Assembly: GCA_002311925.1 (NCBI GenBank)
Contig: DCAK01000101.1
Location: forward strand, 11,465-18,054
Length of the DNA: 6,590 nucleotides
Direction of reading: 5' to 3'
Source of the DNA: Planctomycetes bacterium UBA1135
Lineage (GTDB): Bacteria; Planctomycetota; UBA1135
Below are positions 1-5,481 of this stretch, piece by piece (within the stretch, counting starts at the first letter, position 1; every line of letters begins with the position of its first letter). Made by a program: the position numbers and the translations under genes. Below the pieces are notes generated by a model. The model was not told the DNA's origin and did not search any database. It worked only from the letters and a program-made list of their open reading frames with translations.

Positions 1-1
1 C

Positions 2-502
2 TTGCGCAGGGACATGGGATACCTCTTTCAACACGCGGCCCTCATCAACTGGCTGAGCGTCTTCGAAAATGTCGCCCTCCCCTTGAGGGAAACCACCTCA
101 CTCAAGGAGGAAGAAATCCGCGAAAAGGTGGAAACGGTTCTCGGCCAGGTCCGTCTTCTCGACGCCATGGCCAAATTTCCTGCCGAACTTTCGGGCGGAA
201 TGCAGAAACGGGTCGGGCTCGCCCGCGCCCTGGTGACCGAACCCCGCATCATCCTCTACGATGAGCCCGAAGCCGGATTGGATCCAGAAATGACTGTGGA
301 CATCCTCCATCTCCTTAATCGACTCAAGGAGGAAATCAAGCCGACGACCTTGACCGTGACCCACTCCCTGGACTGCGCCACTCATCTTGGCGACCGCATC
401 GCCGTCTTCGAGCGGGGCCGTATCCTCATGGACGCCCCGCCCGACGAAGTGCTCGCCTCCCCATTGCCGAGGGTTCGCGCCCTCCTTGGCCTCGCCGAAT
501 GA
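2..502 (+). CDS. mlaF: MlaF-like ABC transporter ATP-binding protein (5' end outside window)
   Basis: This is the C-terminal 166 residues of an ABC ATPase; the reading frame runs off the left edge, so the Walker A motif is not visible. What is seen, in visible residues: Q-loop at LFQ (8-10), signature LSGGMQKR (63-70), Walker B IILYDEP (83-89) with catalytic E88, D-loop AGLD (91-94) and H-loop H121 in VTHS. The FQHAALINWLSVFENVALPLRE stretch and the PRVRALL ending resemble MlaF, the ATPase of the Mla phospholipid transporter. MlaF works on the cytoplasmic face of the inner membrane and powers lipid movement to or from an MCE protein. The neighbour supports this: the next gene encodes an MCE protein and overlaps by ATGA, implying translational coupling. 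The permease MlaE does not lie between the two, so it is probably upstream or elsewhere. The family call is firm; the transport direction is unknown. Confidence 0.93.
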   Translation: MRRDMGYLFQHAALINWLSVFENVALPLRETTSLKEEEIREKVETVLGQVRLLDAMAKFPAELSGGMQKRVGLARALVTEPRIILYDEPEAGLDPEMTVDILHLLNRLKEEIKPTTLTVTHSLDCATHLGDRIAVFERGRILMDAPPDEVLASPLPRVRALLGLAE

Positions 503-1617
503 ACATCACCTCTCCCTCTCCCAAAAAGGATTTCATCCTGGGCCTCTTCTTCTTCGGGGGCATCGGGGCCCTCCTTTATTCCACCGTCGTCCTCACGGGT
601 TTCTCCCTGGACACGAGGCCGGTGCTCGAGGTGCGGTTCGCCGACGCCGCCGGATTGAGAGAGGGGGACGCCGTCCTGGTCAGCGGCCGCCATGCGGGCT
701 CGGTTCTGGCCGTGCGCTGGCTTCCGGATGAAGCCCCCGACCGCCGCATCGGGGTCGACCTGGAATTGGAAGACCCGCTCATCCTGCACCAGGACTACCG
801 CATCCGCATCAGCGAATTCACCCTCCTGGGCGGCCGGGTGGTTGAAATCAATCCCGGCCTTCCCTCCTTGCCCTCGATTCCATCCGGAACCGTTCTCTCT
901 GGCCAAATGGGCATAACCACTCTCGCCGCCCTCGGGGAGCTCGTCGCCGAAAACCGCGATGCCGTGGATGAAATCGTCGAGAATCTTCGTCTAGCTTCGC
1001 GCGGCCTTGCCCGAGGGGATGGAATCCTGGGGTCCCTCCTTCACGATCCGAAAATGCTCCGCGACCTAGAGGGAATTCTCGAATCAGCGCGGACCATCGG
1101 TGAAGACATCCGCGAGGGCAAGGGGGCGCTGGGGCTGTTGGCCTCCGACCCGGAGGTGCGCGAGCAGCTGGTTTCCCTTCTTTCCGACGGGGCCGCCGCC
1201 ATGACCGACCTTGCCCTGATTGCCGACGACCTCAGCGAGGGCCGTGGGGCGCTTGGCGCTTTTCTTGCCGACCCCGACCTGCGCGAAGACAGCCTGGTTC
1301 TCATCGACAATTTCAGCCGGGCCTCGATTTACCTCCGCCGCCTGTTGGAGGATGCCGAGGCCGGGAAGGGGCTACTCGGCATGGTGGCCAAGGACGAAAG
1401 CTTGGCTGCGGACGCCCGCGCCTTCCTCGCCGACCTCCGAGCCCTCACCGCCAAGGTCCGGGCCGGGGAGGGCAGCCTGGGCCGATTCCTCAACGAGGAC
1501 GCCCCCTACGAAGAATTTCTCGCCGCGCTCAACGCCCTCAACAGGCAACTCGAGGACGCGCGGGAAGCCCAGCCAGTCAGCTCCTTCGCCGCAATGCTGT
1601 TCGGCTCGCAGTTCTAG
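499..1617 (+). CDS. mlaD: MlaD-like MCE-domain lipid transport protein with C-terminal repeats
   Basis: This 372-residue protein probably binds lipid in the periplasm as the substrate-binding part of an Mla-type transporter. An N-terminal membrane anchor covers residues about 11-34. An MCE domain follows at about 39-119, with the typical F-ADAAGLREGDAVLVSG-HAGSV pattern. E. coli MlaD is only about 183 residues. The extra length here is a helical region carrying five copies of a (E/A/R)GxGxLGxxxxD(P/E) motif, beginning at residues 172, 206, 247, 288 and 322. Similar glycine-leucine motifs are known in long MCE proteins of other bacteria, so the motif itself is not new. The start is set by the ATGA overlap with the upstream ATPase gene; no separate Shine-Dalgarno is needed. 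The stop TAG is the last three bases of a CTAG shared with the convergent gene. Substrate and transport direction are not shown by the sequence. Confidence 0.92.
   Translation: MNITSPSPKKDFILGLFFFGGIGALLYSTVVLTGFSLDTRPVLEVRFADAAGLREGDAVLVSGRHAGSVLAVRWLPDEAPDRRIGVDLELEDPLILHQDYRIRISEFTLLGGRVVEINPGLPSLPSIPSGTVLSGQMGITTLAALGELVAENRDAVDEIVENLRLASRGLARGDGILGSLLHDPKMLRDLEGILESARTIGEDIREGKGALGLLASDPEVREQLVSLLSDGAAAMTDLALIADDLSEGRGALGAFLADPDLREDSLVLIDNFSRASIYLRRLLEDAEAGKGLLGMVAKDESLAADARAFLADLRALTAKVRAGEGSLGRFLNEDAPYEEFLAALNALNRQLEDAREAQPVSSFAAMLFGSQF
1012..1500 (+). repeat. Five-copy protein motif ladder in the MCE protein
   Basis: The copies encode RGDGILGSLLHDP, EGKGALGLLASDP, EGRGALGAFLADP, AGKGLLGMVAKDE and AGEGSLGRFLNED. 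Measured at the third conserved position (G175, G209, G250, G291, G325), the steps are 34, 41, 41 and 34 residues. The two step sizes differ by exactly seven, one heptad. The segments between copies look helical. The repeat is at protein level; I see no near-identical DNA copies. Confidence 0.85.
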
Positions 1618-3239
1618 GGAACCGGATAGGTCCGGCTCAGCCACTCCTGCCAGCGCTTTTCGAGGTCGGCGATGGCGTCCCCCTTGAGGTCGAAGGTTTC
1701 CGCCGCCGCCCGTCGCCACGATGCGAGGAAGGGTCCGGTTTCCCCCTTGGCCTTGGTCGCCGCTTCTCCGCAGGCCCGCAGCCAGAGCTGACCCTCAAGC
1801 CCCCCCTCCCGGACGAAGAATTCAAAGAAGGCCCAGGCCTTGGCGATGTCCGGGCTTTCGAAATCGAAGAGCTCGGTGATGGCCAGGCGGTCAATCGGCG
1901 GGCCGACCAATGCGACTTCAGCCATGACCTCGCGCAGCCCTCGCATTTCCGAACCGGTTTTTCTCTCCTCCCTCTTTTTCAGGGTCCCCCCGACGGAGGT
2001 CCCGCCCTTGGGCTCCGGCGGCTCGAATTTCGAGCAGGTCACGATGTTTCTTCCCAGAAACTCGAAGGAAAGGAAGAACCCCACCGCCTCCTTCAGCCAG
2101 TCCTGGGGGACGGTGGCGTTGGCCAAGCCGTAATGGATTTCAGCGAGGGCGTGGCCGAGCCGATGGAGAACGATGCCGTTGAGGTAGGCGCTGTCGTCGT
2201 GGGTGAGGCGCCAATATTCGAGGCGGCGCGGAGCGCCCGCCCGGTTGAAGGAATGCCCCGCGAATTTCATCATGGTCTCCTTCCGGCGGCCCCAACTGAG
2301 TCCGTAATGCTCGGTCAGGAATTGTTCATGCATGGCGAGATCGTCCGGGCCGAAGAAGAATTCCTGAAACACTACGTCGGGAATCCTGTCAGGAAAGGCG
2401 TCCCCCACCCAGGGGTCCACGAGAGAGGCTCTGAATCCATCCAGGGCTTCCTCCGCCAGAAGAATGGCCTGACGGATTCTTTCGTCGGGAATGGAGGCTG
2501 GGTAGACCACCCTGAAGTGCTGGCTCCCCTGCACCTTGAATTCGAGTTCTCCCTCTGAGAGCTGGGCGGCGAGGGATGTTAATTTTTCGGGGACCGGCAA
2601 AGGCTCCACGGATTCCAGGGCCTGTTGGAGCCTTTCCTCCATTGCGGCATCCGCCTTCTTGCCCTCTTTCCGAATCCGGGTCCGCCAATCTCTGGCTTCG
2701 AGGTGATACCCGTTCGAAACCAGCCATTGCTCCGTGGAGGAGCATCCCTTCATCATCCCCCTGTGCATGGCCAACCAACTCCGGCTCCGCCGAGGCTCGT
2801 CATCCCGAAGGTCCTTGAGTCTCTCGACTTCTTCTTCCCGGCGAGAGTATTCCCTGGCGAGGGTGGCGAAGTTTTCTTCGAGAATGTGAACCCTGATCCT
2901 CTCGATGCGGGTGCCGTGGACCCTGAGATGTCTCTTGCGATATTTCCGTTCCGGCTCGAGCCGCCCCTTCACCTTGCGGTAGGGAATTGCGGAGGGGTCG
3001 GCCGGATCGAGAAGAAAGAACCAGTTGTCCTCGTTTCGAGTGTAGACGACCTGGCGCTCGCGCGATTTCCAGACGACTCCCGCGCCGATTTCGACCAGGA
3101 AGACTTTTTTTCCGTCCAAGGTGACCGTCAGCTTGGCATTCTTCGAGAAAAGCTTCTCATCCTTGAGTTCCAGGACAAAGACCTGTCCGAGGGCCGGGGA
3201 GGCCAGAAATGGGAAGAGAAGAAGCCAGAGCCGAAACAT
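1614..3239 (-). CDS. Secreted peptidase-MA-like protein with degenerate active site
   Basis: This 541-residue protein is exported: residues 1-18 (MFRLWLLLFPFLASPALG) form a signal peptide, with likely cleavage before Q19. Residues about 20-120 look beta-rich; 120-210 are charged and helical. From about 238 the pattern of gluzincin 'peptidase MA-like' proteins appears: HFRVVYPAS (241-249), then a helix with EEALDGF. The zinc-site segment LHRLGHALAE begins at 358, and WLKEAVGFFLS (381-391) supplies the third expected zinc ligand, E384. The motif should be HExxH but reads H359-R-L-G-H363, so both histidines remain and the catalytic glutamate is arginine. The inference is a non-proteolytic protein that may still bind metal. 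A GGAGG Shine-Dalgarno at 3248-3244 lies 4 nt before ATG. The stop shares CTAG with mlaD. I do not recognise a named family member, and its substrate or partner is unknown. Confidence 0.8.
   Translation of the reverse strand: MFRLWLLLFPFLASPALGQVFVLELKDEKLFSKNAKLTVTLDGKKVFLVEIGAGVVWKSRERQVVYTRNEDNWFFLLDPADPSAIPYRKVKGRLEPERKYRKRHLRVHGTRIERIRVHILEENFATLAREYSRREEEVERLKDLRDDEPRRSRSWLAMHRGMMKGCSSTEQWLVSNGYHLEARDWRTRIRKEGKKADAAMEERLQQALESVEPLPVPEKLTSLAAQLSEGELEFKVQGSQHFRVVYPASIPDERIRQAILLAEEALDGFRASLVDPWVGDAFPDRIPDVVFQEFFFGPDDLAMHEQFLTEHYGLSWGRRKETMMKFAGHSFNRAGAPRRLEYWRLTHDDSAYLNGIVLHRLGHALAEIHYGLANATVPQDWLKEAVGFFLSFEFLGRNIVTCSKFEPPEPKGGTSVGGTLKKREERKTGSEMRGLREVMAEVALVGPPIDRLAITELFDFESPDIAKAWAFFEFFVREGGLEGQLWLRACGEAATKAKGETGPFLASWRRAAAETFDLKGDAIADLEKRWQEWLSRTYPVP
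1622..1635. terminator. Small hairpin just past the mlaD stop (weak terminator candidate)
   Basis: CCGGA-TAGG-TCCGG forms a perfect 5-bp stem with a 4-base loop, starting 5 bases after the mlaD stop. No T-tract follows, so it is not a standard intrinsic terminator. It also encodes the last residues of the opposing gene. A chance hairpin in GC-rich DNA is a real alternative. Confidence 0.2.
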
Positions 3240-3277
3240 CCTGCCTCCAGGCTAGCCCCGTGGCCCCGGGAGGCAAG
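3240..3277 (-). promoter_or_regulatory. Inverted repeat covering the ribosome-binding site of the minus-strand gene
   Basis: Read on the minus strand, CTTGCCTCC (3277-3269) is followed by a 20-base spacer and GGAGGCAGG (3248-3240), and the ATG comes immediately after. In RNA the arms pair over nine positions, eight Watson-Crick and one G-U, and bury the whole GGAGG Shine-Dalgarno. The spacer contains the 8-base palindrome GGCTAGCC (3250-3257). Two readings compete. If transcription starts upstream of 3277, this is an mRNA hairpin that would hold translation down until opened. If the minus-strand promoter is TTGCCT (3276-3271), 16 bases, TAGCCT (3254-3249), the left arm is not transcribed and the repeat can only act as DNA, for example as an operator. 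Confidence 0.45.
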
Positions 3278-3282
3278 CGGGC

Positions 3283-3288
3283 TACACT
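3283..3288 (+). promoter_or_regulatory. Candidate -10 box TACACT for a leaderless M50 gene
   Basis: TACACT fits the TANNNT -10 consensus and ends 7 bases before GTG at 3296, which is where transcription would be expected to begin. There is no Shine-Dalgarno within reach of that GTG. No convincing -35 element is seen. A near-identical arrangement precedes the next gene at 4094-4108, which strengthens both. Confidence 0.5.
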
Positions 3289-3295
3289 CCCCGCC

Positions 3296-4096
3296 GTGAT
3301 CGCCTTCCTTTTTCGCCCCATGAGACTGGGGAAATTGTTCGGGATTCCCTTCCGGGTGGTCCCGGCGGTGGTTCTACTCACCCTCCTGATTCTCGCCCGG
3401 GCCGCCGGCTCCGAAGAGGGTCATGCCGGGTGGACCGCCCTCCTCTTCGCCATCCTGGGAATTTCCCTGGTGGTGCACGAATTGGCCCACGCCCTCACCG
3501 CACGGCGACTGGGTCTGAAGGTGTTGGACATCACCGTGGGCCCCCTGGGGGGCATGGCCCGGATGGAGGGAATGGCCCATCGCCCCCTGGTTGAAGGACC
3601 GGTGGCACTCGCGGGGCCTGCCGCGAATCTCGCCCTGGCCGGAATCGCTCTCATCCTTCCATCGGGTGGCGCCGTGACCGCCTTCTTCTGGATCAATCTC
3701 CTTCTTGGTCTCTGCAACCTGGCTCCGGCCTTCCCCCTCGACGGAGGCAGAATTCTCCGGGCCTGGCTCGCCCGTTGCTCCCCCCTCCCCGACGCCACCC
3801 GGGCGGCTCTCGCAGTGGGCAACGCCATTGCCCTCACCACCCTGGTCGCAGGGGTTATTGGAGGCTGGTTTCTTCTCGCCCTCCTACTGACCCTCTATGT
3901 CGGGTGGATGGGCCGCATGGAATTGCTGCAGGCAATCATGTTGGCGGGTGGAATGCCGACCCTTGCCCCGCTGGAAGTTTTCAGGCGGGCGTTTCGAGGT
4001 CCCCCTCCTTCCGAATCCCCCGGAGGAGTCGGAAATTTGGAAACGTTCCGAGGCAGCATGCGGGAGTTCTTTCGCGATGGCCGTGATTCTCACTAA
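3296..4096 (+). CDS. M50B (site-2 protease / SpoIVFB-type) intramembrane metalloprotease
   Basis: This is a polytopic inner-membrane zinc protease that would cut a substrate within or near a membrane segment. From the GTG start it is 266 residues. Seen: a hydrophobic segment at 21-36; HELAH at 61-65, with zinc-binding H61 and H65 and catalytic E62, inside a second membrane segment (46-66); GPAANLALA at 107-115; and NLAPAFPLDGG at 141-151, whose D149 is the expected third zinc ligand. Further membrane segments lie at about 111-140 and 175-203. There is no CBS or PDZ domain; the tail (about 230-266) is soluble. The start is uncertain. GTG at 3296 sits 7 bases after a TACACT box and fits leaderless translation. 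ATG at 3321 gives MRLGKLFGIPFRV, closer to how many family members begin, but it also lacks a Shine-Dalgarno. The stop TAA lies within the next gene's possible -10 box. The natural substrate cannot be inferred. Confidence 0.92.
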   Translation: MIAFLFRPMRLGKLFGIPFRVVPAVVLLTLLILARAAGSEEGHAGWTALLFAILGISLVVHELAHALTARRLGLKVLDITVGPLGGMARMEGMAHRPLVEGPVALAGPAANLALAGIALILPSGGAVTAFFWINLLLGLCNLAPAFPLDGGRILRAWLARCSPLPDATRAALAVGNAIALTTLVAGVIGGWFLLALLLTLYVGWMGRMELLQAIMLAGGMPTLAPLEVFRRAFRGPPPSESPGGVGNLETFRGSMREFFRDGRDSH

Positions 4097-4099
4097 ACT
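4094..4099 (+). promoter_or_regulatory. Candidate -10 box TAAACT for a leaderless parvulin gene
   Basis: TAAACT ends 6 bases before the GTG start at 4106. Its first three bases are also the TAA stop of the M50 gene. There is no Shine-Dalgarno before GTG. A weak TTCGCG at 4071-4076 lies 17 bases upstream in the -35 position. Together with TACACT-7-GTG at 3283 it suggests a shared TANACT-spacer-GTG start design. The gene could equally be read from the upstream M50 transcript. Confidence 0.45.
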
Positions 4100-4105
4100 G
4101 AGCCC

Positions 4106-5020
4106 GTGAAAATTATTCTTTGCGCGCTTTCCCTGGGATGTTTCTTCACCCCTTCCCTCGAGGCCCAGGAAGACCCTCGGAGTCGGGGGACCGACAGGGC
4201 CCATGAACGAGGAGGGCCTCCGCCTCTGCTCGTCCCGGCCGGGTCGGGTTCGGATGCGAAGACGGGGAAGGCGTCCCCTCCCTCGCCTCCTCCCGCCTTT
4301 CGCCCGAGCCCCGGCGTATTCGGCGGCCCCAGGCCTCCTGCCGCTCTCCGGGACCCCAATCTTCCGCGCACGGCATCTGGGCGGCCCAACCCCCCCTTCC
4401 TTCATGACCGAGCGGTCGCCGAGGTGGATGGGATTCCGGTCCGAACCGACGAGCTCAACGAGTTGGTCGCCTACTACCAGACCTTTCGCCCGGGTTCGGA
4501 GGATGTCCTTCTTCGGGACGCATTTCAGGCTTTGGTCCCCCTCAAGGTGATGGAGGCCGCGGGCGCAGACGATATCCCCGCCATGAGGGCGAAGTGCGGT
4601 GAGGCCTTCGAGGCCCTATGCGCCGAGGCACCCTTCGAAGATGTGGTGGCCAAGTACAGCGACGATTCCGAAGCTCCCACCGCGGACGGTCGCTACACCT
4701 TCGGCCGCGAGGTGGCGGTTCAGCCCTTCGACCGGCTGGCTCACATCGGCCCCCTGGAGTACCTGCACGGTCCCTTTCTCACCAAGTACGGCTATCACAT
4801 TCTGCAGGTGGTTGGCTATCAACAAGGTGAGCAGCCCAAGGAGGACGAAACAGAAGTGCGGCATGTCCTCGTGATGTACCCGGTCCTGAAGAATCTTCCC
4901 GAGGACGATGTCCGTCCTTGGCTGGCGGCCCGGGTCCAAGCTTGCTCCATCCGCATCCTGGAGCCTGGGATTCAGGGAATGATTCCCCCTTCCCTCCGGG
5001 GGAACCTGTCGGTCGACTAG
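4106..5020 (+). CDS. Secreted parvulin-like (PpiC/SurA-type) protein, possibly circularly permuted
   Basis: This is a 304-residue exported protein, probably a periplasmic folding factor. Residues 1-20 form a signal peptide that starts on GTG; C12 follows SLG, a poor lipobox, so lipidation is possible but unlikely. Residues 21-98 are a proline-rich, probably disordered linker with 20 prolines. AVAEVDGIPVRTDEL (103-117) resembles the SurA/PrsA-type N-terminal segment. Residues about 166-237 match the parvulin core: FEDVVAKYSDD, a weak glycine turn, PFDRL, and GPFLTKYGYHILQV. The strand carrying the first active-site histidine (HILV in the family) is absent from its usual place before this core. 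A matching VRHVLVMYP occurs after it, at 251-259. By comparison with Pin1, D187, H231 and H253 take the places of C113, H157 and H59. It follows the M50 gene by 9 bases. Isomerase activity is unproven. Confidence 0.75.
   Translation: MKIILCALSLGCFFTPSLEAQEDPRSRGTDRAHERGGPPPLLVPAGSGSDAKTGKASPPSPPPAFRPSPGVFGGPRPPAALRDPNLPRTASGRPNPPFLHDRAVAEVDGIPVRTDELNELVAYYQTFRPGSEDVLLRDAFQALVPLKVMEAAGADDIPAMRAKCGEAFEALCAEAPFEDVVAKYSDDSEAPTADGRYTFGREVAVQPFDRLAHIGPLEYLHGPFLTKYGYHILQVVGYQQGEQPKEDETEVRHVLVMYPVLKNLPEDDVRPWLAARVQACSIRILEPGIQGMIPPSLRGNLSVD
4983..5004. terminator. 7-bp hairpin near the parvulin/epimerase junction (weak terminator candidate)
   Basis: TTCCCCC and GGGGGAA form a perfect 7-bp stem around an 8-base loop. 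It lies inside the last codons of the parvulin gene. For the minus-strand operon it begins 12 bases past the epimerase stop, the right place for a terminator. No T-tract follows on the minus strand, so it is not a canonical intrinsic terminator. Confidence 0.3.
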
Positions 5021-5436
5021 GAGTCCTCTGGAGTGCGTTCGACCCACTCGACGAGAACGCCGCAGGCCGAGGCCGGATGGAGGAAGGCCACCTTGGTTCC
5101 ACCCGCTCCCGGAACGGGTCCCTCCCCCGCGGGTCGGCCGCCATCAGCGAGAGCGGCTTCCCGCGCCGCGCCGCAGTCGTCCACGGCGAGGGCGATGTGG
5201 TGGATCCCAGGCCCCTTCTTCTCGAGAAAACGAGCGACCGGGGAATCCGGGCCGAGTGGGCGCATCAATTCGATGCGGACGGGGCCGGCGAACATGACCT
5301 GAACCTCAACCCCCTGGTCGGGAATCTTTTCCCGGGGGCCCATTTCCAATCCGAACCGATCCCGCCAGAGGGCGGTGGCCGCATCCAGGTCCGCGACCGC
5401 GACAGCGATGTGGTCGACTCCTTGAATTCCAGTCAT
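5017..5436 (-). CDS. mce: Methylmalonyl-CoA epimerase (VOC superfamily)
   Basis: This 139-residue protein interconverts (S)- and (R)-methylmalonyl-CoA in the cytoplasm, feeding the mutase encoded just upstream. Two VOC halves are seen: VDHIAVAVADLDAA at 7-20 and GIHHIALAVDD at 77-87. Family hallmarks are present: IELMRP (55-60), SPVARFLEKKGPGIHHIA (65-82), PGAGGTKVAFLHP (109-121) and GVLVEWVE (126-133). Probable metal ligands, by comparison with the Propionibacterium enzyme, are H9, E56 (in place of Gln), H80 and E130. Length is normal for the family. The ATG is preceded by AGGAGG at 5450-5445 with 8-base spacing. It follows the mutase gene by 45 bases, so the two are probably one transcript. 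Its stop TAG is the minus-strand reading of a CTAG shared with the parvulin gene. The gene symbol is the usual one for this epimerase and is unrelated to the MCE domain above. Confidence 0.95.
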   Translation of the reverse strand: MTGIQGVDHIAVAVADLDAATALWRDRFGLEMGPREKIPDQGVEVQVMFAGPVRIELMRPLGPDSPVARFLEKKGPGIHHIALAVDDCGAAREAALADGGRPAGEGPVPGAGGTKVAFLHPASACGVLVEWVERTPEDS

Positions 5437-5444
5437 TCTGAGAC

Positions 5445-5450
5445 CCTCCT
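5445..5450 (-). promoter_or_regulatory. Strong Shine-Dalgarno (AGGAGG) of the epimerase gene
   Basis: AGGAGG on the minus strand lies 8 bases before ATG at 5436-5434. It shows that this genome uses Shine-Dalgarno initiation for an internal operon gene, in contrast to the two GTG-started plus-strand genes that lack one. Confidence 0.8.
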
Positions 5451-5481
5451 CGGGTTGGAAAGGTTGTGAGGGCCCTGCACC

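Noticed and set aside
382..906. A 174-codon minus-strand frame across the mlaF/mlaD junction
   Set aside because: Both plus-strand genes have clear motifs and an ATGA junction; the antisense frame is low in recognisable structure.
3268..3273. GGGAGG on the plus strand as the ribosome-binding site of the M50 gene
   Set aside because: It is 22 bases before GTG 3296 and 47 before ATG 3321, too far to act; it is better explained as one arm of the inverted repeat.
3209..3295. An upstream ATG (3209) that would lengthen the M50 protease by 29 residues
   Set aside because: It would overlap the first 31 bases of the oppositely oriented gene and the intergenic region. The added residues are hydrophilic and unlike M50 N-termini, and there is no fitting ribosome-binding site.
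2625..3299. A 224-codon open frame on the plus strand, antisense to the pseudo-peptidase gene
   Set aside because: The opposite strand carries a gene with a signal peptide, Shine-Dalgarno and family motifs. This frame has no recognisable domain and looks like a GC-rich shadow.
4141..4142. Lipoprotein signal (C12 after SLG) in the parvulin-like protein
   Set aside because: The residue at -3 is serine rather than leucine, so the lipobox is poor; cleavage by signal peptidase I after A20 is at least as likely. I left it as a remark in the gene entry.
3884..4405. A 173-codon minus-strand frame crossing the M50/parvulin junction
   Set aside because: It lies antisense to two supported genes, is rich in Arg, Gly and Pro as expected for a shadow frame, and shows no domain.
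4616..5047. A 143-codon minus-strand frame antisense to the parvulin gene
   Set aside because: It overlaps the supported parvulin core on the other strand and the end of the epimerase gene in another frame; it has no family features.
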